This document shows, piece by piece, positions 32,977 through 44,862 of a stretch of DNA of 64,000 bases. A program made the translations under genes and the position numbers. The notes beneath the pieces are model-generated. The model saw only the letters and a program-made list of their open reading frames with translations, did no database searches and was not told the origin of the DNA. Numbering within the stretch: position 1 is the first letter of the stretch; every line of letters starts with the position of its first letter. The DNA comes from Topomyia yanbarensis. Taxonomy: Eukaryota; Arthropoda; Insecta; Diptera; Culicidae. The DNA lies in the NCBI RefSeq assembly GCF_030247195.1, contig NC_080671.1, positions 88,410,370 through 88,474,369 on the forward strand, given 5' to 3'.

Positions 32977-33959
32977 CTAATATTATAGTATGATCAATAA
33001 CGTAGATGGTCACGCCCTTGCAGATCGATTTTGGGATGGAAAGGAATGTTAGTTCAACACTTGTGACTATTATGACCGAGGTAGGGAAATGAATCAAGAT
33101 ATATCTTGGTACACACCAAAAAAATCTGACTTTTATCGTTGATGTAATTCCAAACATGTCACAATCTAACAAACCGTAATTGACGCAATGACGAAATATA
33201 GTAGTGCTCTGTTTAATTTTACATGAAAGATGTACTTTCCGTGGGCAGTGCCATAAAATTACACTCTTCAACGCCATATGGCATTCAAGGATATCTTTTT
33301 CGAATGAAACTTAGAGAAATATTTAGTATTTAGTGTTTATAGTATTAGGGACATTTTTTAACATTTTCATGTTTTCCAAATTTCATTAAATTTTTCGGGG
33401 GAGGGGGGCGCTCACCTTCCCCCCCCCCCCCTTCCTACGCTGCTATGCCACTTAAGAGCCAGTATTTTAATATATGCTGTTACATAGTGTAGAATTAGAT
33501 TTCATCCTTTACGGATATTGTACAACCTCCAGAAGAAACCTAAAACGTTGGTACACGATCGAGAATAGCGACTCAGTAAAGGTGATGTCAGTGATTTACT
33601 AAATACAGAATGGATAAAGGCTATGATGCAAAACCTTGAGGTCCGTCCAGGTTAAGTCTTCTGTATGGAGCAATAACTTGACCTAGGAACCCCTAGCATG
33701 TTGTTAGTCGTCTCTAACGACATGGGAGCAGACTCTCAGTGGTTCTATTCTTGGCTGAAATAGTGCAAAAAGACACCACAAGGCTTAATTTTTTAACAAG
33801 AATTATTATTTGTTTAAACTCTGAAACAAGGAAAAAAATGGAAGGCTTTTTGAAAGGCAGACAAAAGGCATGCAAAAGAGGGATTCCAATATCAGTAGCA
33901 GTGACCATATCAGGGAAAGTGAGGAAAGGGCGGACAACAATGACAGGAAAAAAATAATT
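32977..33959. other. unassigned sequence with a partial hAT-like end
   Basis: Near 33395-33455 a G-rich run, a C run and CTACGCTGCTATGCCACT resemble one terminus of the CAGTGGCGTAGCC family, with no partner found. The rest is unassigned. Confidence 0.35.
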
Positions 33960-34350
33960 GAACTTGCAGCCTTTTTGGCAAACGGAAGATCACTTTCATG
34001 ACCCGAGATATCACCCGAAGGAAGTCACGACCTTCATCCATCTTCTTTAACCAAGGTTTGTTAATACTTTAAGGATTTCTAAATATCTGTTGTCTCACGG
34101 AATTTGCCTATTTTAGAACTTGTTCTGAGAAGAAATACTGAAAAACTCGTTGAAGTTGCGCGATCTTTCTCAATACCCGGAATGGAGCAATGCGAAAGAA
34201 CACAAACTAATTTTTGCATCTGGTAATTTGGGACGATTTTTCAGTTAAAGCACTCAGGAACTCCCATATTTTCTCTAGGAAAAACATGGACTGCTTCCAA
34301 TGCTCCACCAAACGGAGAGCCTCCTTGGAACTGTAACGCGGGCAGTATCG
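33960..34350 (-). pseudogene. I-clade ORF2 relic, RNase H to C-terminus
   Basis: DNA matches about 19830-20220 of the intact I element, for example GAAGTCACGACC...CATCC...AACCAAGGTTTG. The minus-strand reading EALRLVEHWKQSMFFLEKIWEFLSALTEKSSQIT parallels the intact AIRSMKHGKHSSYFLGKIRELLSALSDKSFQIT. Stops and frameshifts show it is dead. Confidence 0.75.
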
Positions 34351-34639
34351 TTGATAGGCAAATATAAAACCGTAAGTTATAGGGGAGAATCTTTGCAGCA
34401 TAGCCTCTTTTAATGATCGTCCTCACCGCTACTGTCGTAATAGCTAGCATTGAAGCTATTCATAGCACTCATCATTTGACGAAACTTCCGGTGATATGCG
34501 CACTAGAATGCTTATCGCCGGCATCTTTGCTGTCAGATAAATTTGTATGTTTAAAGAACAATTTTTACTAAAGAACATTCATTACTCAGGACAGGAAATA
34601 ATTCTCCTCTTTCGAAATTTTATAGGCACATTATAAGTT

Positions 34640-35200
34640 CCCTCAATGTGACTGTCAGAATCTCGCTCCTTAGTGACAGAAATCAGTCGTGGTCGGTTGC
34701 GTAGCTCTCTTTAGCATTTCTTCTCGGAGCGATCTCGAAAGCTTCAGTTTTCCCCGTATAATTTATATGCGGGATATGTCGACGATTAATGCGGAGTCTC
34801 TCCATAAGAGCAAAACTTTCTGATTCTCATTTTTCATACCGTGCCTTGTTTCTACAACAGGTAACCCTATGGCCCAATTGTTTGCAATGACGGCAGTTCA
34901 TGGTCCACGCCACAAAAAGACAGATAGATAGACGAGCACCGTTCAAAAGAACACAGTTTGGAAGAACAGATCCGGCGAAAGGCTCGAAATGATGCTGATG
35001 GAATACAAGTTGTTGTCTTATACTTCTCGATTTTTGCTAAACGCATTTGCTTGCATACCAACATTTTCACCAACTGAAGAGAAGGGTTCTGGAAGGAGTC
35101 AACCGCATATATCGCAATTAAGGCCCCTCTCGGAGACTACACCATCCATCTCTACTTCCCGGGTGGGTACGTAGACAAAATATTTCGTACACGCCCGAGT
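34640..35200 (-). pseudogene. I-clade ORF1 relic, zinc-knuckle region
   Basis: Corresponds to about 23740-24200 of the intact element. The knuckle region (GGTAACCCTATGGCCCAATTGTTTGC context near 34860) and the following ...RLPVRLFVP-like stretch are recognisable but frameshifted. Probably from the same old insertion as the neighbouring fragments, which are now scrambled. Confidence 0.65.
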
Positions 35201-35286
35201 ATTGTTTACCCGGTTAACCAGGTCTCGTAAAAGAATGGCCAACAAAAATCGTATAAGACTACAATTTTTATTGAAATTCTATAATA

Positions 35287-35818
35287 GTAGGGGACGGTAG
35301 AGAGTTGTGAAGAGAGTTTATTTTTGGGGGCATAACTACCATAAACATTGGTCACTTTGCAATATTTGAACTGACATTTGTAAAGGACTTCTTAATACAA
35401 GCTGAACCAATTTAAGTAATCAATATCTTGTTTGAGATATGGCAGATTGCGCGAAATTCATGGAATCGGCATCGGTGGGCGGTTGTGAACCATCACAAAA
35501 AGTAGAAGAAATGGAATGTTGTTGTGATTTATTCTTATTAGGACTATAGATGACAAATTTCTAAATTATTTGTAAATTAAAGATGAGTTAGAAAAGGGAT
35601 CTGATTCGCAATGGATAGGAAACAATTGATTCACGCCAAACCACCTGATACGCGGTTGCGGTCCGGGGCGATTGAAATTGTGGTAGAATCCTGTTCTTTG
35701 GATAAAATTGCTAACATGGCAGTAGAAACATTTAACAGTAGTTACCACATTTTTTATCATTTATAAATTGGCGGTGCCAACAACTCCCCATGGTTCAGAA
35801 CTGCCCACCGTCCCCTAC
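35287..35818. mobile_element. MITE with GTAGGGGACGG ends, copy 1
   Basis: 532 bp with terminal inverted repeats beginning GTAGGGGACGGTAGAGAGTT and ending ACTGCCCACCGTCCCCTAC. Its interior matches 44344-44860 in inverted orientation, for example the AATTGATTCACGCCAAACCACCTGA context. TA lies on the left; the right flank (AC) does not match, so the right target base has mutated. A TA target suggests a Tc1/mariner-mobilised MITE. Confidence 0.8.
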
Positions 35819-35984
35819 ACTGTATGTATAACTTCAAGCATAAAAATTGGACTGGGACTTTCCTTTGCAAGAGTCGTATAAAAAAAACCTTCAGTAAAAA
35901 AATCAGAAAAAATATATCTGATTCTTATAAAGTAGTTTTTGTTAGCCGACTTTTAATCTTGAACATCAAGATATATGGATGCTC

Positions 35985-36290
35985 CTACGAGCGATTTATT
36001 TATTTTTAACCGATTTTTATACTGGAGGTTCATTCTTGCCCAATTTTATGGGTGACAACTTTTTAAGCGATTCTTATGTTGAAGAATTTCTGTCCGATTT
36101 TTATACTTGAAGTTTATTTCCGAGTTTTATATTCTAATTTGTTTGAAACGGGTTTTGCAAAGCATGTTTTATCATTGCGACTTTTATTTTCGTCCGCTCA
36201 TATCAGAGTGGTATAATAATAAGCTTTTTCACAAGAGTCAATGAGTTTGATCCAAATTAACCTCAAATATCAAAAGGTGCATGATGTATG
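35985..36290 (+). repeat. dispersed AT-rich repeat, also at 2010-2295
   Basis: Second copy of the repeat described at 2010-2295, somewhat more regular. CCGATTTTTATACT units recur at about 35-40 bp. Confidence 0.5.
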
Positions 36291-36699
36291 TTGCAGGCAC
36301 GTAAGCTGACGCTTCAAAAAATGCTAGAAACGTTTGAGGATGCAAAAATTTTAAAGTAATTCTCGTTCTTAAAAAACAGACGGTCGAAAGATGTGTCTCA
36401 TTCTTATCTTTTATTTTATATTAACATTTTCCGAAAGCCTGACATAAACGTAAATAGTACTGTTTTATGTCGTGAGAGTGTATAAAAGGTGTCTGTTTCT
36501 TGCCACATAGAACCAGAGTAAATACCGACCACAGTCGCTTTTATGTACAGTTTACATCGTATATTGAATCCCAATTTTATCTCAATGTAGATATATTGCC
36601 TCCACTTTTGTCCGTATATAGCATATTTGCGCATTGTATACGATTTAGTTGTACTGTATATTTACATGTATAACTTGGTTGAAATTTCGATATAACTAC

Positions 36700-37298
36700 A
36701 ACATTGTTTGCTGCGCGCCCTCGTTAGGAGGCAAGAGAACATAGTGTTTGATTGAGGATGGTGGCGTAGATTTCTTCAGAATTTCTACGAAAGAACGTTT
36801 GGAAAGTTCCGCAAGGGAACGTTTCGGTTCATCCTCGCGAAGTTTGTTCGTGATACATGCCGAGATATCATGCAGACTCTTTGCACAGCAAGGACACTGC
36901 TCAGTATTCTTACTTACTGAATTATCGTCATGATTCTCACCGCCTTTTCCACGGCAGGCCTTTGAAATTTCGATCACGCCCGGAACTTTTCTGTCAGGTC
37001 TTTAGAAATCTGAAGAAGATTTTGCGATTTAATCTTGGGCCTAAAAAAGACCACACATGGACCCGTTGAGAGTTGTGGGTAGCGTTTGAACCGGAGGGTA
37101 CCTTAGGAGCTGAATCCGATTCAACCTCCATTTGACCATCCGGAGAGGGAACCATCGAAAATGTCAACACACGGGGTTAGCACCCGCGCAGGGAGGAGAA
37201 AGAAATAAATATGTCAAAAAAAACACTTATCTTCAAATTGGTTTCCAATGACGAACGATCGGTTCGTTACAGCTTATACAGCTGGCTACTGTTGAATC
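36700..37298 (-). pseudogene. I-clade ORF1 and 5' leader relic
   Basis: Minus-strand residues GENHDDNSVSKNTEQCPCCAKSLHDISAC...KRSLAELSKRSFVEILKKSTPP align closely with knuckles 2-3 and the following segment of the intact ORF1. The region upstream (37000-37298) matches the ORF1 start and 5' leader around 24400-24700. The first knuckle and central domain are deleted. The leader continues after the SINE at 37476. Confidence 0.8.
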
Positions 37299-37463
37299 AA
37301 GGGTGGGCGTAGCGTAGTTGGGAAATAGATTGCCTTGTACGCAGCGCACCTGGGTTCGAGTCCCGACCCAGCACATAGGGTTGGAAATTTTTCATAAGAG
37401 ATTTTTCTAACCCGAAGAGGCGAATGACCTTAAGGTTAAAACCTCTATAATAGAAATAAAAAA
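37299..37463 (+). mobile_element. tRNA-derived SINE (Feilai-like)
   Basis: About 165 bp. The head GGGTGGGCGTAGCGTAGTTGG holds the polymerase III A box and GGGTTCGAGTCCC the B box. A body ATAGGGTTGGAAATTTTTC...TAACCCGAAGAGGCGAATGACC follows, and the tail is A-rich. An exact 12 bp duplication TACTGTTGAATC flanks it (37287-37298 and 37464-37475). It is inserted in the leader of the I-element relic. Its counterpart is at 57643-57816. The name Feilai is from memory of the mosquito family and not a verified match. Confidence 0.88.
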
Positions 37464-37475
37464 TACTGTTGAATC

Positions 37476-37560
37476 CATACGCGCGAACAAAAGACTGAGG
37501 AATGTGGCCTTGAGAAAAGACACAAAGCAACACCGGGATAAGCGTCTTAAGAAGCGAAGA
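37476..37560 (-). pseudogene. I-element leader relic, beyond the SINE
   Basis: Continues the match to about 24690-24760: ...GCGCGAACAAAAGACTGAGGAATGTGGCC parallels CTTTACGAACAAAAGGTTGAGGAATGTAGCC in the intact 5' leader. Confidence 0.65.
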
Positions 37561-39315
37561 TCAAACACACCCGAACTGTCTGAGAGTTACGGTACGAATG
37601 ATTCAGACAACTTGTTTGAAGGAGTCACGTAAAGATTCATCTCGACATTTGAAAGAGTAGGAATCACCGTCATCAAGTATGTATCAAATGTATTGCAATA
37701 AAAATGTCAAAATGAGGGATAATAAACTGAAAAAGTAATGCCTCTGGGCCTTTTATAGCTGAATGTAGCGATGTAGAAATCTAGGATGATTTCAATTGCA
37801 TTTTAAAGCGATGTGCTCTACGCGACTTCCGAAAGGTTAAAATGAATGTTTTTTTTTCCAAATTTTAAAATGTTATTGAGGGGTCAAAGAACGTAGAAAA
37901 ATATATTTCAAAATGAAAAAGTAACTGCTTTGTTAAATCTCCCTACGTTTGGAAAGTTTCGCAAAGCTTGATTTGAATATTTCCGCTCGGTTACCTGTGG
38001 TACGCTTATTTTACCCCAAAACTACCAGTCGCAACATTCAAACCATCGTCAGTTGCTACAAAACGAATTTATAATCCCTATAAATATTTTGAAGTTAAAA
38101 TTATAATTGCTCTTTCTTTTGCAATAACCTCCCCCACTTTGCTTCTAATCTCATTTCGCTCCCCAAACGATTTCGGAAAGGTAACGTAAATCCCAGCCCA
38201 AGTGGAAACGGCGCGACAAACGAGAAAGATACCTTTTCCACCAGAGTGCCTCGTGTTGAAAATGCCTGTTTGAGGGAAAGGTAGCAAAACAACAGCGCTC
38301 ATCCCGCTACTAAGCCAAGGACTTTATTGCAAAAAAGGAAAAAAAATCTACTGATTTTATGGGGACGTAAAAATTGAGTCGGATTTTGGCACGAGCAGGG
38401 GAAAAACGAATATTCGGCAGTCGAGTCGAGAATTAAACTCATCTTAACTTTTAATTGGCCGGATTAAGCTTCCAACGGGGGGAGGGATTTTTATTCGTTG
38501 ATGGCTAGTCAATATTGGTGGGGTTTTTGTCATAACATTTTCCCAAAGATCCAACGTTGAGTGCACCCGCTAAAGCTGACGAAAATATATCGAAAACAAA
38601 CCACACTTCATAGCGAGGACGGGATTCGCAGTCAAGCCAAGCATAAAACCCCCTCAAATATTTATTTTTCATAATTTTTTTAATCATTTTCCATCCGCAT
38701 AAACCGCCACTGTCGGCATTTATGCACGCGTACCGCTCCAGCTCTTCCTCTGAACCCTAGTGGACTGAGAGACCGAGCATTGTTCGACCGATTTCGGTGT
38801 CACCCTTCTGCGTCGGTGACACGCCAATCCCAGTGTATCCTTTCCCGAACGAAACGGGTACATGAATGAGCCAGGAGTTAGGTGATGCTGAACCCTTTTT
38901 TGGCACTGTTTGTTCTTGGGATTTAGTGGAAAAATTATATAATCGCAAAGCCAAACTGCATACCGGCACATCTAGTCGGCAGGAAAAAAAGCAGGTTCGG
39001 TTCCGTCCGGGTGGCAGCTTAAGCTGCTGTGAAATTGTTTGAGTTTTTAATATAGGTATTTATAAATATTTGTGTTGGGTCGGAAGAGCTGAAAAACGGT
39101 TGGAAAAATATGGAATATTAAACATAAACTCTGATACCGACGGAACCGAAGACAATACCAATTCCGTAATAAACAGCACCCTTTGTTTAAATTTTTAATT
39201 TCTCAAGATTACCTTCAACCAGCAAATTATAAAACTCGTTCCCCCTCTCCGATAAGGCTCTTTCCACGGAACAAAAGTTTCATTGGCTCATTTCCGTTCT
39301 GTTTCGTCTTTGCAG
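37561..39315. other. non-repetitive intron segment before robo exon
   Basis: No repeat or gene recognised. It ends with a pyrimidine-rich tract and TTTGCAG acceptor at 39315. Confidence 0.4.
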
Positions 39316-39418
39316 GTCGTAAATTCGCGCCGGGAAAGCGATGCCGGAGTGTACTGGTGCGAGGCGAAGAACGAGAACGGTGTGGCCCGCAGCCGGAATG
39401 CCACTCTACAAGTAGCAG
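39316..39418 (+). CDS. robo2: Roundabout receptor (robo2/lea-like), Ig1 exon, second part
   Basis: Exon of 103 bp between TTTGCAG and GCAG|GTGAGT. Read in phase from 29681 it continues LK-VVNSRRESDAGVYWCEAKNENGVARSRNATLQVA and ends one base into the next codon. DAGVYWC is the classic F/G-strand Ig motif with the second disulfide cysteine, pairing with the cysteine in the previous exon to complete Ig1. SRRESDAG-YWCEAKNE-GVARSRNATLQVA is characteristic of insect robo2/lea. No further robo exon is found before the right edge, so the next intron exceeds 24.5 kb. Confidence 0.92.
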
Positions 39419-40097
39419 GTGAGTTAACCGAGAAAAGTAAAAATAAACCTGGAGCAGCGTCGAATTGCATCGTCAGAGCCGGTAGTGGGAATGGGAGAAG
39501 GAAAGCCGTTCTATGCAATAGGGTAACTACTGTAATTGTTCCTTTGATGGGTGTTTTTCATGGGAGTTTCCTGCGAAGTGCACCACAAGAAAGCGGGGTG
39601 TAGATTGCTCCAAACAATCTGCCGAGAGCTGTAAACTACCTAATCGGAGGAAGTAGAGTTATATGGTTATCACATCTTTTGCAGCTCGTAAAGCGAAGAT
39701 ATTCGCAAAAATAGTGAAGTTCCAGTAACATTCGTATTTTTTGTTACCCGGAATAAATTGGTTACTTTCGCATTTTGTTGGTTCATTATAATACAACGTT
39801 TGTTGTTAAAAAATAGCGAAATAACATTTCGGGTTCTCTGAACGATAAACTAATTTTCAGTACAGCACATCATCCCAATTCAGTTGTGGAAATACACAAT
39901 ACTACTGTTTTAGCAATTTTCTGTGATTTGTTTTGTTTCACGGAATTGTACGCGCTGTTGGAATACACATGTAGACGATCAGTCCTCTTGGTGATAAATA
40001 ACACGTTACTGCAGTGATTTTGAACTTGGCATAACCAGTAGTGATCATAACAATAAGTAAATCGTGCGCGGAAGTGATTGCTTAGAAACGGAATTCC
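39419..40097. other. start of the next robo intron
   Basis: Consensus donor GTGAGT. No other feature recognised before the MITE. Confidence 0.5.
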
Positions 40098-40105
40098 ATT
40101 ATTTG

Positions 40106-40349
40106 CACTGGTGGCTCCAGGGGGAGGCACGGAGGGGCACGTCCCCCCCTATTCAGATTTCCATCCTTAGTGGCTTCCTTACAGAACATATTAAAAATGT
40201 CTGTTTGATTTGAGAAATTCTTCGCCACATTCCACGCATGTCCAGAATTGCGTTTCCAAGCATCAAAATTTCATTTTCCAAATCGTGCATCAGATACATT
40301 TTTTCAAGGAGACGTGCCCCCCTTTGCCATCCGGCTGAAGCCGCCTATG
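40106..40349. mobile_element. hAT-type MITE, GGCTCCAG family, copy 1
   Basis: 244 bp. The left end CACTGGTGGCTCCAGGGGGA and right end GGCTGAAGCCGCCTATG are imperfect inverted repeats. An exact 8 bp duplication ATTATTTG flanks it (40098-40105 and 40350-40357). The interior is about 90 percent like 54904-55153. No coding. Confidence 0.88.
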
Positions 40350-40357
40350 ATTATTTG

Positions 40358-41044
40358 TTTAGAATCGGCATTCTGTTATACTAATGCTACAGAAATAACT
40401 CAGTTTCCATTCATATTTTTATATTATTGTTGCAGTTTATTATTTATAAAAGGCCCTCTTACTACGAAACCATTATACAAGTGCAATTACAACTATCCAC
40501 AAGAATAGTACCTGACAAAAGAAAAAAAAAATAAAACGGACCCAAATACCTCTTAAATACGATTCTCAATTTTATTCAAACGGTCGCCGAGACGCCAGAA
40601 ACCACGTAAAATTCGTCGCGTGGTAAAAAGAGGAAATTATTAAAATATAAGCAATGTTCCTCATAGTTGGCTGTCTGGAATTCAAGTTGCGCATTTGGCC
40701 AATCCTATTAATACGATAAATGGTAAATTGCTCAAATTCTCGCCAACCGGATGCCCAGAGCATGATTACACTATTGGCACACTTACTAACATCTCTCTGC
40801 TTCCCGTGTTACATGTGGAGATGCAGAGGATTCCTCGGTCTCTAGCAGCGGCATGATTCGGACTAACATTCTTTCCTTTCCCAGAAGATCTACATTCGGA
40901 CGTGGTCGGCGTCGGTAATTATTATCATGCAGGGATCAATATAGATTGCACAATGTGGCTCATCATGTTCTGTCTGAACATGTTGTTCCAATGAACATTT
41001 TGCTTTCTCAATTGATGCTGGTCACTAACGGAGTACACGGAAAA
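40358..41044. other. unassigned intron sequence
   Basis: No feature recognised. Confidence 0.35.
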
Positions 41045-43200
41045 AAATCCGTTCATAAATTCATGAACAAAAGAACATGATTTCGTGAACTGAACGATTT
41101 ACGTAAATCGTGACCAAATTCCTGAAATAGTGAATAATAAACCTCATATTCATGAAACTATTTGTGTTTCTAAAAAACTAGTTCACCCCAAGTACATACA
41201 TGGCGTTACATTCGAATGTTTGGTTGGGTTACTGTTGTTATTCCCTAGACATGTTTAGTTTTTGCTATGATTCTTGTTCATAAATTGGGAATACACAGCC
41301 GACAGTCAAACGATGTTCATGATTTCAGGAGTTTATTCGCGATTTTTGTGATTTCTCATCACATTACCGTGCTATTTTATTCATGAGTTTGCTATCGGAT
41401 TTTTCTGTCAGACTGGCGGGATTTACGTTCATGATTACAGGATCATTGTCGCACATTTCGTAATTTCTATTCACGTTATCGTAATATTTTAGTCATGAGT
41501 AGAGTGATTCATGTTCATGATCTCAGGATCTTAGCCACGATTTTTGATATTTTTTATCACGAGTAATGTGATATATGTTCATGATTTCAGGAACTTTGCC
41601 ATGATTTTCGTGATTTCTATTTACGTTGTCGTGATATTTTAGTCACGAGTAAAGATTTATGTTTATTTATGTTCTTGATTTCAGGATCTTAGTTACGATT
41701 TTTGACATTTTTGTCACGAATAGTGTGGTTTATGTTCATGATTTCAAGATCTTAGTCAGGATTTTCGTAATTTCTTTTCACTTTATCCTGATATTTTATT
41801 ATAGAGCTTACTTTTCAATTTAACAGGTGACAAGACATCACACTGAATCTTATTAAATGAATAACGTTGTTCGAGACCCCAATAGTTTTCTTATATCTAC
41901 TGCTCGTACCTATTACTGGCCGCTAGAAGCTGAGCATTTCATGAAAAAGTGCATGGATCAAAAATGATTCCACGAATATTACCCCAAATTTCATTACCAT
42001 TCATTTCATTACCTTGTTGCATGAAATTGAAAATAAGGAATATATTTTAAATATTGCAAGCACACAAAATATATCGTAAATCATGTACTATGAATCATGA
42101 ACTAGTTCACGAATTCATGAATAATAGATTATGATTTCGTGAACTATTTCACGATCACAAATGGTAAGTAGTGACTGTTATGTTAGGTATCATGAAACAG
42201 CTCACGAATACATGAGCACGCATGATCCGTCGTGACTATTATACTAGGAATCATGAATTAGTTCACGAATATATGAATACAAGATCGTGACCAATATATT
42301 AGGAATCATCAATTAGTTGACAAGGATTGAAGGGATTAATGAATAAAATTCCGGGTTTCGTGAACTAGTTCACGAGAAAATATCCAGATTGTTTTGATTT
42401 TGTGGACTAATGTTCCTATATCTATGAACAACATCACGAGTTAACCTTTGGTTTTATGAAGTATATTCATAAAGTTGTGAACTAGTTCACGTACAGAAAA
42501 TCGATTTGGTAGTGACATGGCGGAAACCATGACTAAAGTTTTCAAAACAAAGACGGTGGGGAGCCAAATGATATTATCTCATTCATCATTAGTGTGAAGC
42601 ATATATAAGCAATTTTACTAGTCAGCGAGTACATGTCGTCATGGAACGGGTTTTAACGAGGTGTTTTTTAGCGAATAGATGTTTGTCGGCTCTAATCTAG
42701 GAATCTGACGGTTGGATTTTTTTACTAGAAGTTTCAGGTCATGAGCTATTTATAGCAGCGAAGAAAAGAATTGAGCAAAACAAAATGCAGTGGGTGGGGG
42801 CATGTTAGGTGGAGAAGAAAGGAATCTTTTGTGAGATTCGTAAGCAGCAATTCGATACGAAACAATATACTAACAAAGGCTCATTGTGTGTGAGTGTGGG
42901 TTACCGATTTCTTACGTGAGAGTTGCGTTCATCTCAAATTAGTTCACGAATCCATGAATAATATTTCATAATTTTGTGAACTATTTGACGAGCACGAATT
43001 GTCAGACAATACTAGGGATCATGAACCAATTCACGAATACATGAATAATATTTTATGATTTCGTGAACTATTTCACGATCACGAATGGTAATTCGTGACT
43101 ATTATATTAGGTATCATGAACCAGTTCACAAATACATGAACAATATTTCATGATTTTGTGAATTATTTCACAAGCATCAATGGATAATGGAACGTGACTA
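41045..43200 (+). repeat. palindrome-rich repeat, copy 2, with extra modules
   Basis: 41045-42560 aligns throughout with the split copy at 18510-26060. It starts CACGGAAAAAAATCCGTTCA and is filled with GTTCATGATT, TTCATGAAC and GTGAACTAGTTCACG words. Modules of about 70-100 bp with AGTTCACGAATACATGAATA recur, and further modules at 42930-43200 extend it after a gap of about 370 bp of different sequence. Around 41301-41316 it shows the unoccupied form of the I-element target. Confidence 0.65.
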
Positions 43201-43249
43201 ATATATTACCCTTGGAATCGTTGATGGTTCGGTTTCACTTCAATGGTGT

Positions 43250-43900
43250 GTATTTATTGCTGATTACTCCTCTCCTGTTCCTTCGCAGACGATCTCAAAA
43301 TATTTCGACTCATCCGCTCTTTTGAGGATTGCGGATTTCTCCGATCACAGCTTAAAACCTTCGCTGATTTTGGTGTAGCAAAAACCGCGTGCTTTACGAT
43401 CTCCTTAATGCAGCATTTCCTCGCAATGGGCTCTAGTTCTGAGATCCCTTTGAATTTTTCCCTTGGAAGATTACCTCTTCCTGTGGTATCTGAGTACATC
43501 CGAGGAGTGTCATAAATTTTTTGTCAAACTCGCAATTATTGACACGGTTTTACTCAACTCTTCGAAAGATTTGGCAAAAATGAAGATGTCAGGAGTCTCG
43601 TTATTTCGCACTGGAGGATTTCCCGGGCACAGTTAACTCCGAACGTCAATCTTTAAAAACGATACATTCCGTTCTCCGTCAAGAACGTGGTAAGATCTCG
43701 AGAACTTCCGTCTAATTCCTGGTCGCACCGCAAAATTTAGATTTCATTTCGTTAATCGGAGCCAGTCGAAAGCAGTACTCCCATTTTATAGCAATATTTG
43801 CAGCACGCATTCCGATAATCCATTCTGGCTCACTGGTAACTTTTTCGATAATGTCCATTGCTTCCATATCTCGTAACCTTTCTCATGCTGCTTATCTAAT
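43250..43900 (-). pseudogene. Ty3/gypsy-type retrotransposon pol relic
   Basis: Minus strand, about 43870-43730: MDIIEKVTSEPEWI...MRAANIAIKWEY...NEMKSKFCGAT resembles the gypsy RT stretch in which a xIIExV motif precedes the MR-xNxAI-RE-Y-LP and KL-GA-xFS blocks. The piece between EWI and MRAAN is deleted. Near 43600-43560 NNETPDIFIFAKSFEEL may be the later catalytic-region segment with its acidic residues altered. An 81-codon open frame at 43254-43499 follows without a recognisable domain. No LTRs identified. Confidence 0.5.
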
Positions 43901-44343
43901 TGCCGCCGAAACAGTATAATAGACAATTCCTTACCGGCGGGATTGTCTTGTTATCACTAAATTTGACATTAACCCCCAGTAGTAATGAACGGTACCTATT
44001 TTTGTACTACAATAAAGTCGGCCTAAACACTGGGTTTAGGAATTCCAACGGCTCGGAATGATCGCTGAACGTTCATTGGCCCACTAGTGGCGTTAGTCGA
44101 TTCGCTTTCCGAAAAATTTATGTTTGCCTGACCTACTTCCAAATCGAACCTCAATTGTTCCCAATCGCTATCAAGGCATCCTGTAGGACTGCAAGAGTAA
44201 ATCCATACGTACCATCTCTCGTGGCCTTCGCGATAACACAAATCTGGCCACCAACGCGAATATTCAATTGCGATTATCCAAACATACTAACGCCCGCGAT
44301 CTCTCCGACATTGAAACATCTCGGTAATCAAGAGAACGTTTTA

Positions 44344-44860
44344 GTAGGGGACGGTGGGGGGTTGTGAACCATGAGGAGCTATGAACACCGCTAAGCTATA
44401 AATGATACAAATGTGGTAACTACTGTTTAATGTTATTGCTGACATGACGTCACTTTCTTATAAGCAATTTTATCCGAAGAACAGGAGTATACCACAACTT
44501 TTTTTCGCCCTGTGCCGCAACCGCGAATTCAGGTGGTTTGGCGTGAATTAATTGTTACCTATCCATTGCGAATCAGATCACTTTCCAAACTCAACTTTAG
44601 TTTAAAAATATCTTAAAATAGTCCATCGGCTTAATAAAAATAAATCACAAAAATATTACATTTCTCCTAACTAAAAAAATGCCAATTCCACGCATTTCAC
44701 GCGATATCTTAAAAAAAATATTATTTTATATTGCTTGAGCCTGTGGATGTATTAAGGAGTTCTTTACAAATAGCAGTTGAAATATTGCAAATCGATCAAT
44801 GTTTATGGTAGTTATACATCGAAAACAAAACTATTTTCACTACTCCCTATCGTCCCCTAC
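44344..44860. mobile_element. MITE with GTAGGGGACGG ends, copy 2
   Basis: 517 bp. Ends GTAGGGGACGGTGGGGGGTT and ACTCCCTATCGTCCCCTAC are inverted repeats, and TA flanks both sides (44342-44343 and 44861-44862). Same family as 35287-35818, in the opposite orientation. TA duplication suggests Tc1/mariner mobilisation. Confidence 0.85.
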
Positions 44861-44862
44861 TA

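Larger units (their letters stand above)
29682..39315 (+). other. robo intron, 9634 bp
   Basis: Donor GTATGT, acceptor TTTGCAG. It holds a hAT-type element with a nested RTE relic, relics of the I family, a TA-flanked MITE, a dispersed repeat and a SINE, listed separately. The first 350 bp and the stretch 37600-39315 look non-repetitive. Confidence 0.85.

Noticed and set aside
41045..43200. CRISPR-like array because of repeated short palindromes
   Set aside because: Units are not regularly spaced identical repeats, spacers are not unique, and the DNA is eukaryotic.
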